Shown here: one piece after another, positions 10,162 through 18,370 of the stretch
Layout of the letters: the number at the start of each line of letters is the position of its first letter
How positions within the stretch are numbered: the first letter of the stretch is position 1
The notes under the pieces: model-generated
The model's input: the letters and a program-made list of their open reading frames with translations, nothing else
Database searches by the model: none
Told to the model about the DNA's origin: nothing
Position numbers and translations under genes: made by a program
Assembly (NCBI RefSeq): GCF_026012395.1
Contig: NZ_BRZA01000001.1
Location: 496,001 to 560,000 of the forward strand
Source: Lysinibacillus piscis
Lineage (GTDB): Bacteria; Bacillota; Bacilli; Bacillales_A; Planococcaceae
Direction of reading: 5' to 3'
DNA length: 64,000 nt

Positions 10162-10835
10162 TTATCATCATTCTCCTTTTGCTTCCATCGCTCAATTTCC
10201 TCACTGCGCTCCTGTTTTATTTTAGAAATCTTCTCTTCAAATAGTTCACCAAATGAATTTTGTTTTTCTTCAGTTGGTGCTTGTTGATGATTTGATTTTT
10301 TCAATTTCGACAATAACTCTAAAATATATGGTGATGTTGCTGCAAATTCTTGTCGATCATTATAAAGTGCTAATAATTTTTCCACTTCAGTTGCATCGTT
10401 AATTTCACATAAAAGTTGAACATTTTCTCCTACGCCTACTAAATAAAGCGTATCACCAACCTGCAAAAGTTGAACCGATTTTTGGGCACCTAATGATAAA
10501 CCACCTAGATTTTGTATCAATTGATTACGTTGAAAATTTAAATTTTTCTTATTTAAAAATTTCATTAATCCATAAAATAACACTACAACAAAAATGAGTG
10601 CTAAAACCATTTTTATGTAGTCCCAAGCAGATACCGCTCCAGCAGCTGAAACTTCTTCTTCAGTACCAGCTGCTGGAGGGTCTTCTTTACATTTGTCAGC
10701 ATCTTGCTTGTTATAGCAATCACTCACGCTATTTGTATTATCTGCATATACGGAAGTTGGTAGTAGATACATAGACAGCAAGGCTACAAGAAATGCAAAA
10801 ATCATCGTCAAACGAAATGATTTTAACATTTGCAT
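10158..10835 (-). CDS. fliO: Flagellar biosynthesis protein FliO (FliZ in Bacillus nomenclature)
   Basis: Membrane chaperone that helps assemble the FliP ring. Residues 1-32 look like a cleavable signal peptide (hydrophobic core followed by SVYA-D). They are followed by a short extracytoplasmic stretch of about 40 residues with two cysteines 10 residues apart (SDCYN...DKCKE). A second membrane segment at about 72-92 leads to a cytoplasmic FliO domain and a charged coiled tail. 225 aa, about the same as B. subtilis FliZ. It starts 4 bases after cheY and overlaps fliP. The paired extracellular cysteines could form a disulphide; that is inference. Confidence 0.93.
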   Translation of the reverse strand: MQMLKSFRLTMIFAFLVALLSMYLLPTSVYADNTNSVSDCYNKQDADKCKEDPPAAGTEEEVSAAGAVSAWDYIKMVLALIFVVVLFYGLMKFLNKKNLNFQRNQLIQNLGGLSLGAQKSVQLLQVGDTLYLVGVGENVQLLCEINDATEVEKLLALYNDRQEFAATSPYILELLSKLKKSNHQQAPTEEKQNSFGELFEEKISKIKQERSEEIERWKQKENDDK

Positions 10836-10839
10836 ACAA

Positions 10840-11202
10840 TCATCCTAAAGCTTTTTGAATAGCTTCGATTACACGATCCGCTTGGAAAGGTTTTACGATA
10901 AAATCTTTTGCACCAGCTTGAATAGCATCAATTACCATTGCTTGTTGGCCCATAGCAGAACACATAATAACTGTTGCGCCAGGATCAGTGCCTTTAATTG
11001 CTTTTAAAGCTGCAATGCCATCCATTTCAGGCATTGTAATATCCATCGTTACTAAATCTGGTTTCAACTCATTATATTTTTCTACAGCTTGTAAACCATC
11101 TGCTGCTTCTCCTACAACATCAAAACCATTTTTCGACAAAATATCCTTAATCATCATGCGCATAAATGCAGCATCATCAACAATTAAAATTCTTTTAGAC
11201 AT
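10840..11202 (-). CDS. cheY: Chemotaxis response regulator CheY
   Basis: Single-domain receiver that carries the signal from CheA to the motor switch (FliM). Asp9/Asp10 (LIVDDAAF), the phospho-accepting Asp54 (TMDITMP) and the conserved Lys of FIVKPF are all visible. I choose ATG at 11202 (120 aa) because GGAGGA lies 7 bases upstream; an in-frame ATG at 11217 would add MEEFT and lacks a ribosome site. The gene sits between fliY and fliO, as in B. subtilis, next to the phosphatase that dephosphorylates it. Confidence 0.98.
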   Translation of the reverse strand: MSKRILIVDDAAFMRMMIKDILSKNGFDVVGEAADGLQAVEKYNELKPDLVTMDITMPEMDGIAALKAIKGTDPGATVIMCSAMGQQAMVIDAIQAGAKDFIVKPFQADRVIEAIQKALG

Positions 11203-11223
11203 AGTAAATTCCTCCAATTGAAA

Positions 11224-12441
11224 CTATCGTAAGTTATTTAAACGTTCTGCTTGACTTAAAACATCTGTAATACGAACACCAAAGTTTTCATCGATAACAA
11301 CAACTTCACCTTTAGCAATTAAACGACTATTGACTAAAATATCAACTGGTTCACCAGCTAATTTATCTAACTCAATAATGGAACCGCCAGATAACTCCAA
11401 AATCTCTTTTACAGAACGTTTCGTACGTCCTAACTCTACAGTAACTTGTAGTGGAATATCAAGTAGCATATTTAAATTTCTAGCTTCTGATTGTGAGATT
11501 ACATTTGGATCAAAGCTAGCAAATTGTGCTTGTTGAACATTGACAGGCTGTGCTGGTCTAGTCGCATATGTTGGTTGCTCTTGATACATTGGTTGTTGTA
11601 CTGGTTGCTGATAAACTGGTTGTTGCTGTTGCATCGGTTGTTGTGGTACAGCCGTTTGTTGCACTGGTGGCGGTGTTGTAGCAGGAGCCTCTGGTGCAAT
11701 TGTTGCAGCGACAGGTGCTTCAGCCACTTCATCTGCTTCGCCTAATAAAGATTTCACAATATTTTGGCTGAACTTAAGTGGTAATAACTGCATCAAATTT
11801 GAATCAATTAAATTACCAATCTTTAATCTAAAAGAAACTTTAACGAGTAAATCATCTTCTGGGATATTTTCTCGCCCTTCATCTTGTGAAATATTCATTA
11901 AATCAATAGATGGTGGTGAAATATCCACCTTTTTATTGAATACAGTTGACATCGATGTAGCTGCTGAACCCATCATTTGATTCATCGCTTCTTGAACAGC
12001 ACTTAATTGAATTTCACCTAAATCTGGTTTTGGATTTAATCCATCGCCACCTAGCATTAAATCGGCAATAATCGCCGCATCTGACTGTTTAATGACAAGT
12101 AGGTTCATACCGATTAAACCAATTGTATATTCAACTTGAACGGCTACATATGGATGTGGAAATTCCTCTTCCAATTTATTACGATTAATCATCGAAATAC
12201 TTGGTGTCGTAATATCTACCTTTTGACCTAATAAAGCTGACAGCGCTGTAGCTGAACTACCAAAAGATATATTTCCTACCTCACCTAATGCATCTTGTGC
12301 AAATGAATCCAAATAATCTTCTACACGTATTTCATTTGAATCATTATTTTCAGAGACTTCTTCATCACTGTTTTTATCTTCCAGTGTTTCACCCCTTAAC
12401 AAGGCTTCAATTTCTTCTTGGGAGAGCATTTCATCACTCAT
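11224..12441 (-). CDS. fliY: Flagellar switch and CheY-P phosphatase FliY
   Basis: C-ring protein that combines a CheC-like CheY-P phosphatase with a FliN/SpoA domain. Residues 1-17 (MLSQEEIEALL) are the CheY-P-binding peptide. Both phosphatase centres keep the E-x2-N pattern (Glu54/Asn57 and Glu151/Asn154), so both look active. Residues about 238-308 are a Pro/Gln/Ala-rich linker with repeated QQP/QPV/QPMY units. The SpoA domain runs from about 325 to the end. 405 aa, longer than the ~378 of B. subtilis because of the linker. The start overlaps fliM by 8 bases. Confidence 0.96.
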   Translation of the reverse strand: MSDEMLSQEEIEALLRGETLEDKNSDEEVSENNDSNEIRVEDYLDSFAQDALGEVGNISFGSSATALSALLGQKVDITTPSISMINRNKLEEEFPHPYVAVQVEYTIGLIGMNLLVIKQSDAAIIADLMLGGDGLNPKPDLGEIQLSAVQEAMNQMMGSAATSMSTVFNKKVDISPPSIDLMNISQDEGRENIPEDDLLVKVSFRLKIGNLIDSNLMQLLPLKFSQNIVKSLLGEADEVAEAPVAATIAPEAPATTPPPVQQTAVPQQPMQQQQPVYQQPVQQPMYQEQPTYATRPAQPVNVQQAQFASFDPNVISQSEARNLNMLLDIPLQVTVELGRTKRSVKEILELSGGSIIELDKLAGEPVDILVNSRLIAKGEVVVIDENFGVRITDVLSQAERLNNLR

Positions 12442-13429
12442 CGTCGTCTCCTCCTTTCAAAGGGTCAATAATTTGGACTGCTAATTTTTTACCTTGTTTA
12501 CCTGGTTGAACTGTAAACTTCGGTAATGTACCTACTTTTAGTAATAATGGATTTTCGATTTTTTGATCTAATTGAATGACATCGCCAACTTGCATCATTA
12601 AAAAGTCTTCAATCGTAATATCTGTATTGCCAAGCTCAACACTTACTGGTATTTTCGCTTGTTTTACGCGTGTTTCAAGCATTTTTGCTTGCTCTGGAGA
12701 CATCTCTTTTGTATTCGATTGCATCCAGTAACGTACAGAAAGATTTGGAACAATTGGCTCCAAAACAACATGTGGTATACAAATATTAATCATGCCGCTT
12801 GTTTCACCAATAATGGTATTCAATGAAATCACAACGACGGTTTCATTTGGTGAAATCATTTGTAAAAATTGGGGGTTCACCTCAAGCTCTACTAATAATG
12901 GGTCAATTTCTGCAACATTCTCCCATGCTTCTCGTAAATTATCAAATGAGCGCTCAAATAGATTTGTCATAATTTTTGTTTCAATTTCTGTTAAATTATC
13001 TACATTACTATGACTTGCTCCACTACCGCCCATTAAACGATCTAACATTGAGTAAGCAATATTTGGATTAATCTCCATCAATATATTACCATCTAACGGT
13101 GGTACTTCAAACACATTAATCAATGTCATATTCGGGATAGAACGAACAAATTCCTCAAAAGGTATTTGATCGACTGATGCAACCGTAATTTGCACATAGC
13201 TTCTTAATTGTGCTGAGAAAAATGTTGTTAATAATCGTGCAAAATTTTCATGTATTCGGGTCAAACTTCGGATTTGGTCTTTAGAAAAACGAAGTGCTCG
13301 TTTAAAATCATATACTTTAACCTTGCGTACTTCATCCTCTTTTTTTATATCATCCGCTGACATTTCCCCAGTTGATATCGCGGAAAGCAACGCATCTATC
13401 TCAGATTGAGACAATACATCTCCTGCCAT
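12434..13429 (-). CDS. fliM: Flagellar motor switch protein FliM
   Basis: Middle ring of the C-ring switch, and the CheY-P receiver. The N-terminal peptide LSQSEIDALL (residues 6-15) is the CheY-P-binding helix. The middle CheC-like domain contains the LMGGSG motif that contacts FliG; the C-terminal SpoA domain packs against FliY. 331 aa, matching B. subtilis (332). A strong GGAGGTG lies 5-6 bases before the ATG. Stop overlaps the fliY start. Confidence 0.98.
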   Translation of the reverse strand: MAGDVLSQSEIDALLSAISTGEMSADDIKKEDEVRKVKVYDFKRALRFSKDQIRSLTRIHENFARLLTTFFSAQLRSYVQITVASVDQIPFEEFVRSIPNMTLINVFEVPPLDGNILMEINPNIAYSMLDRLMGGSGASHSNVDNLTEIETKIMTNLFERSFDNLREAWENVAEIDPLLVELEVNPQFLQMISPNETVVVISLNTIIGETSGMINICIPHVVLEPIVPNLSVRYWMQSNTKEMSPEQAKMLETRVKQAKIPVSVELGNTDITIEDFLMMQVGDVIQLDQKIENPLLLKVGTLPKFTVQPGKQGKKLAVQIIDPLKGGDDDE

Positions 13430-13460
13430 TTGCCCACCTCCATTTCAAGCAGTTTCATTA

Positions 13461-13886
13461 TTATTGAGTGATAAAGGAGGTAAAGTAAACTTCTTGCACT
13501 TCTCCCTCTTGCATCAATTCATTAATTTGTGTTTTTAATGATTTTTGGAAAGTTTGTTTTCCTGCTTTCCCTTCTAAATTCTCTTTTGTCATTTCAGATA
13601 GCTCTTGAATAACAATGTCCTTCACTTGGAAATCACGTTTTGTTAATTCAGCTGCAGCATCAGCATTGTTTGTTTGAATTTTTAAAGAGAAACGTACTAC
13701 GCGACCATCTGCTAAATTCGTTGTGATTTCTGGAATGTCTACAGATGCTTCAACAATTTCATCTGCTGTCGGTTCTTCGGGCCCTGCTGGTTTGTTGAAT
13801 TTTGTATAAAGAACAAATCCAACGCCTCCCATCAATATAACGAGCACTAAGATAATAATTATCACCATCATCAATTTATTCTTCAT
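13461..13886 (-). CDS. fliL: Flagellar basal body-associated protein FliL
   Basis: Single-span membrane protein that surrounds the stator and supports motor torque. One membrane helix at about residues 7-27 follows a short basic N-terminus; the rest is the extracytoplasmic FliL domain (EITTNLADGRVVRFSLKIQ). 141 aa from ATG 13886, which has GAGGTG six bases upstream; an in-frame GTG at 13895 lies inside that site and is less likely. The coding region overlaps the end of flbD. Confidence 0.95.
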   Translation of the reverse strand: MKNKLMMVIIIILVLVILMGGVGFVLYTKFNKPAGPEEPTADEIVEASVDIPEITTNLADGRVVRFSLKIQTNNADAAAELTKRDFQVKDIVIQELSEMTKENLEGKAGKQTFQKSLKTQINELMQEGEVQEVYFTSFITQ

Positions 13887-14097
13887 ATTCTTCACCTCGT
13901 AGATGCGGGTTTGATAGTATTTGTATATGATTATAAAAGGTTGTTACCTTTTGTCGCACCTCAGCCTCACTCTGTAAAACAATTATTTTTGACCCAGTTG
14001 TTAATGTAATGGTCGTATCTGGAAAAGATTCGACCGTTTCTATGTATAAAGCATTTAAAGTAAATGCTTTGCCATTTAAACGTGTTAGTTCAATCAT
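13876..14097 (-). CDS. swrD: FlbD/SwrD family flagellar motor protein
   Basis: Small conserved fla/che protein; its B. subtilis homologue SwrD is needed for full motor power and swarming. 73 aa from ATG 14097, beginning MIELTRLNGKAFTLNALYIE, which is the family N-terminus. No Shine-Dalgarno sequence lies in the usual window before this ATG. An upstream in-frame ATG at 14145 would add 16 non-conserved residues and also lacks a site. The start codon overlaps the stop of a 34-codon ORF (14090-14194), and a hairpin (14105-14132) separates the start from GGGAGGG; both are described as findings. It overlaps fliL by 11 bases. Confidence 0.93.
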   Translation of the reverse strand: MIELTRLNGKAFTLNALYIETVESFPDTTITLTTGSKIIVLQSEAEVRQKVTTFYNHIQILSNPHLRGEEYEE

Positions 14098-14194
14098 TGA
14101 AATAGGGCCGAGTCTGACATGAGAGTCGGCCCGACCCTCCCTCATATTGAATTTTTCTCGGTTCAGTAAAGGCTCTCGCCTCGCTAGTTGGCAT
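14090..14194 (-). CDS. Possible 34-residue leader ORF coupled to flbD/swrD
   Basis: A short ORF in the flgE-flbD gap. ATG 14194 has GAGG five bases upstream (AGAGGAAGAAATG), a spacing as good as the real genes here. It reads 34 codons, beginning MPTSEARAFTEPRK and ending TRPYFND, and stops with TGA at 14090-14092. The stop overlaps the flbD start as ATGATTGA, the classic layout for translational coupling. The peptide has no recognisable domain, signal or membrane segment and is richer in Arg, Gly and Pro than neighbours, because part of it encodes the GC-rich hairpin. It could be a true small protein, a leader peptide that only delivers ribosomes to flbD, or chance. Confidence 0.45.
   Translation of the reverse strand: MPTSEARAFTEPRKIQYEGGSGRLSCQTRPYFND
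14105..14132 (-). promoter_or_regulatory. GC-rich hairpin between a strong SD and the flbD start
   Basis: Arms GGGCCGA and TCGGCCC (7 bp) continue after one C-C mismatch with TCT/AGA, leaving a six-base loop. GGGAGGG ends at 14135, just 5' of the hairpin in the mRNA, and the flbD ATG lies 7 bases 3' of it. If folded, the effective SD-to-start spacing is about 9 bases. No U-tract follows, so it is not a terminator. Confidence 0.5.
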
Positions 14195-14248
14195 TTCTTC
14201 CTCTGGTTTGATAAGTGTTCAAACAGATACTAAACGAAGAGAGAGCCT
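14170..14248 (-). promoter_or_regulatory. Structured leader upstream of the flbD small ORF
   Basis: An 8-bp perfect stem (14170-14177 with 14241-14248) extends imperfectly to 14183/14235. It encloses a second hairpin, GTTTGA/TCAAAC with a 7-base loop. The SD and start of the 34-codon ORF lie between the inner hairpin and the closing arm, so folding could hide or expose them. It matches no riboswitch class that I recognise. Confidence 0.4.
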
Positions 14249-14329
14249 CTGGCAAATTGCTCAAATTTTAAAGAGATACTTTTCAACAAATTCCATAAAA
14301 TTTGGACATAATTATTTATTATGTTACTA

Positions 14330-15307
14330 TTATCGTTTTAAGTTCACAAGTTCTTGTAAAATTTCATCTGATGTTGTAATAATACGAGTATTTGCTTGGA
14401 AACCACGTTGTGCAACGATCATATCTGTAAATTCCTCTGAAAGGTCTACATTGGACATTTCCAATGTTCCAGAAACGGCTTTCCCCATCCCATCATTTGT
14501 TCCAGCCGCATAAAAAGCTTCGCCTGAGTTAGCTGTTGGAATATAGTAGTTACTACCATCTTTTTGCAGACCACCTGGGTTCGCAAATTTCGCCATTACT
14601 AATTGTCCTGCATAGTATAGTACACCATCCGAACCAGTAAATGTTACTTTCCCATCCGTTGCAATCGACATTTGCTGGGCATTTGTCGGGATTTGAATAT
14701 AGCCTGTATCACCAATAGCTGCTGGGTCATTCCCTGATGTGACAACAGGTGCTGGATCTACTGCTGTTCCCCCAGTTGGTGTTAAATCTTGGTAGTTCCC
14801 CATATCATCTGGGTTTGTTGGGTCCCAAGATGGTTGTGCTGGTGAAGAACCTTGCTGAGTTGTCACAGCTAGCATATATCGACCATCAGCATTTACTAAA
14901 AATCCATCTTTATCTAAATAGAAGTTGCCCGCACGTGTATATTTTAAATCTGTAATTGGTGTGATTGGACCTGTCGAGTTCGCATCATAGCCTGTTGCGA
15001 TAAAGAACCCTTCCCCTTCAATTCCTATATCCAACACACGTCCTGTTGATTGCAATGAACCACCACTATGAATTGTATCAATCGCAGCAAGCTGTGAGCC
15101 AAGTCCTACTTGTCGTGCATTCACTCCACCTAATGTTCCTGTTGGACCTGATGCGCCTGATTGTGTTTGGGACATTAAATCTTTAAAGATAACACGGCCT
15201 TTTTTAAATCCATGTGTATTAACATTGGCAATATTATTACCAATTACATCAAGTTTTGTTTGGAAGTTTCTTAAACCTGAAATACCTGAATACATCGAAC
15301 GTAACAT
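14330..15307 (-). CDS. flgE: Flagellar hook protein FlgE (FlgG-like)
   Basis: Exported hook/rod-family protein. The N-terminal signature LRSMYSGISGLRNFQTKLDVIGNNIANVNT region is present (first 30 residues), a FlgE/G core follows with EGEGFF and YTRAGNFYLD motifs, and the C-terminal coiled region ends SEEFTDMIVAQRGFQANTRII. 325 aa from ATG 15307 with GGGAG 10-11 bases upstream; an in-frame ATG at 15328 has no ribosome site. Bacillus calls the gene in this position flgE (hook). At 325 aa it is longer than B. subtilis FlgE (264), by a Pro/Gly/Asp-rich insert at about residues 160-200. Confidence 0.92.
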   Translation of the reverse strand: MLRSMYSGISGLRNFQTKLDVIGNNIANVNTHGFKKGRVIFKDLMSQTQSGASGPTGTLGGVNARQVGLGSQLAAIDTIHSGGSLQSTGRVLDIGIEGEGFFIATGYDANSTGPITPITDLKYTRAGNFYLDKDGFLVNADGRYMLAVTTQQGSSPAQPSWDPTNPDDMGNYQDLTPTGGTAVDPAPVVTSGNDPAAIGDTGYIQIPTNAQQMSIATDGKVTFTGSDGVLYYAGQLVMAKFANPGGLQKDGSNYYIPTANSGEAFYAAGTNDGMGKAVSGTLEMSNVDLSEEFTDMIVAQRGFQANTRIITTSDEILQELVNLKR

Positions 15308-15386
15308 AAGTTGTCGTTCTCCCTTCAATTTTGAATTGTGTGTTTCGATCAGTCAACACACATTGGCTTCCTGTAAAGGTCCAGCC

Positions 15387-15791
15387 TTATAATACAATTG
15401 TGCCATCAATATTTGTAAATAATTGTTGTTTCGCTTCCGTGCGATCCATCGCTGTAATGACTGTAGCATTTTTTGCACTGACAATTAAAGCAGCTTGATC
15501 CATCAATACTAAAGGTTGATTAACTCCTTTGGCATGTGCCTCTGATACTTTTTCAGACACCGTTTGCCATTCTTGTTCAGTAATCTCAATGTTGCGCTCA
15601 ACAATGCGATGCTGTGCATGTTTGCTCACCTTTAGTTCCTGTTGCTGTGCTGCTTGTAAATGAGCACTAAATGATTTTTTATTTTTACTGCTTTCGCTCA
15701 AAATACTTTGTTGTGACTTAATCGCTACAGGATTTACTTGGCGAGTAGTGGGTTGCAATGGTACACGATGAATCGAAAATTTATCCATCAT
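15387..15791 (-). CDS. Conserved flagellar operon protein, TIGR02530 family
   Basis: A small cytoplasmic protein found between flgD and flgE in many Firmicutes flagellar operons; function not established. About 134 aa. The first 60 residues are low-complexity and basic. The conserved part is about 55-134 (KVSKHAQHRIVERNI, then LVLMDQAALIVSAKNATVITAMDR). There are no membrane segments. The start is chosen at ATG 15791, with GAGG eight bases upstream (GAGGTGATGGAA); 15788 and GTG 15800 are in-frame alternatives. It follows flgD after 11 bases. Confidence 0.85.
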   Translation of the reverse strand: MMDKFSIHRVPLQPTTRQVNPVAIKSQQSILSESSKNKKSFSAHLQAAQQQELKVSKHAQHRIVERNIEITEQEWQTVSEKVSEAHAKGVNQPLVLMDQAALIVSAKNATVITAMDRTEAKQQLFTNIDGTIVL

Positions 15792-15802
15792 TTCCATCAC
15801 CT

Positions 15803-16489
15803 CTACTCACTAATCACTGTAAAATCTTTATCCGTCATTTTTTTATTATTGTCCAATACATAATGAATTGCACCATCTTTATTTGTAACTGAAACAATTC
15901 GTCCTTGAAGCTCTTGTTCACCATCTTTGTACGTTACATTTTTCCCAATTAACTGGCTAGCTTGTACAAGAGGTGATTCAGATTCGGATGGTGTATTTTG
16001 ACCATTCGAGCCTGTTGTTGTACCACTTAAAATACCTGAAATATTACCAGGTGTTATTTCTTTTCCATCAGCTAAGGTGAAAACAACACTGTTATCAACA
16101 AATTTCAAAGATTTAATAATGCCTGTACCCTCATTAATTATTGGGTCACCTTTGTCATCTTTTTTATCTGTTAACTCATGCCATTGCACTTCCTTACCAA
16201 TAAATGTCGAATAATTCACTAGTTGTGATTGCTGTTGTGATACAAGTAAAGCTTCTACAGCCTTTGTCATATTTTGCATTTGCTCTAATGAAGAAAATTG
16301 AGCCATTTGCGCAATAAATTCACGGTCATTCATTGGATTTGTTGGGTCCTGATGCTGTAATTGCGTAATTAATATTTTTAGAAAAGCATCTTTTCCCAGA
16401 TTACTATTGCCTGTCTCTTTTGTAGGCTGTTTATAATTACTCAAATAAAGATCATTTGAAATCTCATTGTTTACTTTTGTCTCTGCCAT
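15803..16489 (-). CDS. flgD: Flagellar hook capping protein FlgD
   Basis: Scaffold that caps the growing hook and is removed after completion. The conserved N-terminal export/cap region is clear: [41 protein letters not shown] spans residues about 28-70. The C-terminal half carries a Tudor-like domain with KEVQW and GKNVTYKDG strands. 228 aa. GGAGGTG before the ATG overlaps the fliK stop. Order fliK-flgD-flgE is standard. Confidence 0.95.
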   Translation of the reverse strand: MAETKVNNEISNDLYLSNYKQPTKETGNSNLGKDAFLKILITQLQHQDPTNPMNDREFIAQMAQFSSLEQMQNMTKAVEALLVSQQQSQLVNYSTFIGKEVQWHELTDKKDDKGDPIINEGTGIIKSLKFVDNSVVFTLADGKEITPGNISGILSGTTTGSNGQNTPSESESPLVQASQLIGKNVTYKDGEQELQGRIVSVTNKDGAIHYVLDNNKKMTDKDFTVISE

Positions 16490-16491
16490 CG

Positions 16492-17736
16492 TTACACCTC
16501 CTCATTGATTAAATAGTCACTAAATGATTTTTCTTCATCATCAGTCGATTGCTGTTCCTCTTGCTCCTCTTGCTGTTGCTTAAAGAAATTGCTAAAGAAG
16601 TTTTGATCACGCTGTTGACGATCTGCATCTTGTAACGATTGAGCAATATCTAATCGATCAACTTGAATATTTTGTTGAATAAATGCTTGTTTTAATTGAT
16701 GTGCCTGACTATCCAATAACTCACGACCATGAGCTGTAGATGCAAGTAAACGCGCTGTTAGCACACCATCATTTTGCACAAGCTCAATACGAATTGTCCC
16801 TAGATTCTCAGGATATAATTTTATTGTTAAACGTGTAATACCCTGTGCATTTGAAAGCTGTGCACGGTTAATAATTGCCTGCATCTCTTTCAATAACGCT
16901 TCAGACTGTGCTGGCTTCGCAACTGGTAATGTCACTTGGAATGTATTAGCTTTCATTTGCACTGTATTGGCTGTTACAATCTCATTTGGCGTTGTATCTG
17001 CCTCTTGCATTGTGTCTGTTTGTGCCATCACACTTTGAAAACCTTGCATTGGTAATGTTACAGTCGTCTTTAGTGTTGCTTGCTGTGCTGTGTTCAACTG
17101 TGTTTGAACAGCTACTAATAGATTTTTAACATTCACAAGTATATTTTCCTGTGATGTTAGTAAATCTGATTTTTGTCCAACGATTTGCGCCAATTTTAAT
17201 AATTTCACTAATTGTACAGCTTCTTTTGGTGTTGTTTGTCCTTCATCTTGCAATGCTGTCAGTAACTGTGTTTGAGCTATCGGTGCTTGTCCATCAAAAA
17301 GTGTTAATAGTTCCCAAACATCTTTCGCTTCTTTTTCTTCTCCTAATAGCTGCTGGATTAGTTTTTGAAGCTGTTCTTTATCAATGCCTAATACGTCTAA
17401 TAAGTTTTCCATATTCAACATTTCATCGACAGGTATTACTTGACCATCTTCTCCTGTTGGTAGCATAATCAAACCATTTTCATGTGGAATTGCTAAAATA
17501 TCTAGTATTTCTTCAACTGTTGTTGCATCTAGCACAGCTTTCACTTCTGATACAGCATCCTCTTGTGAAGTCGATTGTGTTGGTTGTTGCACCTTATTAT
17601 TAGTGGAAAGAACTTGTTCAAAAACCGAGCCAAATTTAGACGTACTATCTTTTGCTACATTTGCGTCTTGGTTATTCACAGCAGTTGCTTTTGGCATAGA
17701 CGCTTTCCCTATCATTTGCATCATCGCTACATTCAT
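16492..17736 (-). CDS. fliK: Flagellar hook-length control protein FliK
   Basis: Exported molecular ruler that sets hook length and triggers the FlhB switch. As usual for FliK, the first ~280 residues are variable and Gln/Thr/Leu-rich. The conserved Flg_hook domain is at about 285-360 ([22 protein letters not shown]). The C-terminus is very Gln/Glu-rich. 414 aa is within the broad family range. GGGGGTG precedes the ATG by 8 bases. A second protein with a Flg_hook-type C-terminus lies at 36146-38038. Confidence 0.93.
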   Translation of the reverse strand: MNVAMMQMIGKASMPKATAVNNQDANVAKDSTSKFGSVFEQVLSTNNKVQQPTQSTSQEDAVSEVKAVLDATTVEEILDILAIPHENGLIMLPTGEDGQVIPVDEMLNMENLLDVLGIDKEQLQKLIQQLLGEEKEAKDVWELLTLFDGQAPIAQTQLLTALQDEGQTTPKEAVQLVKLLKLAQIVGQKSDLLTSQENILVNVKNLLVAVQTQLNTAQQATLKTTVTLPMQGFQSVMAQTDTMQEADTTPNEIVTANTVQMKANTFQVTLPVAKPAQSEALLKEMQAIINRAQLSNAQGITRLTIKLYPENLGTIRIELVQNDGVLTARLLASTAHGRELLDSQAHQLKQAFIQQNIQVDRLDIAQSLQDADRQQRDQNFFSNFFKQQQEEQEEQQSTDDEEKSFSDYLINEEV

Positions 17737-17757
17737 TTCTCATTTCACCCCCTTTCA

Positions 17758-18366
17758 TTATTGTTTAGTCATCATCTCTGTATATTTAGCTGCATCTTGT
17801 GGATCCATTTTTTCCAACACTGCCGCTAACTTATCTGGCTTTAAATTTGTTAAAATGCGCAATGCTTCTGCATCACTCATTTTTGTGACAACTGGACCAA
17901 TCGCTTTTGGCGACATTTTGTCATATGTCGTTAAAATATCATTGAAATCACTTTTTATAGCATCTTGTTCTCTATTCAACTTTTCAATTTCAAATTGAAG
18001 TTGTTCTTTTTCAATGGCATTTTGCTCATTTTCAGCCTTTATTGTATCCAACTGCTTTTGCAATTGTGCAATCTCTGCCTCTTTTTCTTGAATGCTAGCC
18101 TGTAAACTAACTACTTTTTTATCATTGTTCGTAATAGCTTCCTTGGCTTGCTGTTCTTCTGATGGCACAAAGGGTAGGCTGCTTACTGCCTTTTTCCCTA
18201 AATCAAAGACATTTGTATCCATCAATGTTGCCACAATGAGTAAAATCGCTACTACAAGCATAATTGGTAGTACTAGCCACGTAAAAAGCCTCCGAAAAAA
18301 ACCAGCTTTACGTTTTGGTTGTTGTTCTTCTAACTGTCCTACCAATCGATTATCCTTATTTGCCAT
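17758..18366 (-). CDS. MotE/YlxF family protein
   Basis: Occupies the ylxF position of the fla/che operon. Residues about 32-52 form one membrane helix after a basic N-terminus. About 85-140 is a coiled coil, and the last ~50 residues match the MgtE N-terminal-like repeat (MSDAEALRILTNLKPDKLAAVLEKMDPQDAAKY). In other bacteria MotE-type proteins gate or chaperone motor stators; in Bacillus the role is not firmly known. 202 aa. It starts 4 bases after the fliJ stop. Confidence 0.88.
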   Translation of the reverse strand: MANKDNRLVGQLEEQQPKRKAGFFRRLFTWLVLPIMLVVAILLIVATLMDTNVFDLGKKAVSSLPFVPSEEQQAKEAITNNDKKVVSLQASIQEKEAEIAQLQKQLDTIKAENEQNAIEKEQLQFEIEKLNREQDAIKSDFNDILTTYDKMSPKAIGPVVTKMSDAEALRILTNLKPDKLAAVLEKMDPQDAAKYTEMMTKQ

Positions 18367-18370
18367 GAGA

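Noticed and set aside
11499-11745. Long Gln/Leu-rich ORFs in other frames over the fliY linker
   Set aside because: By-products of the repetitive CAA/CCA-rich linker codons in fliY.
14098-14329. Known riboswitch (for example c-di-GMP type) in the flbD leader
   Set aside because: The leader is structured, but I could not find the conserved core segments of c-di-GMP-I/II, preQ1, fluoride or c-di-AMP classes.
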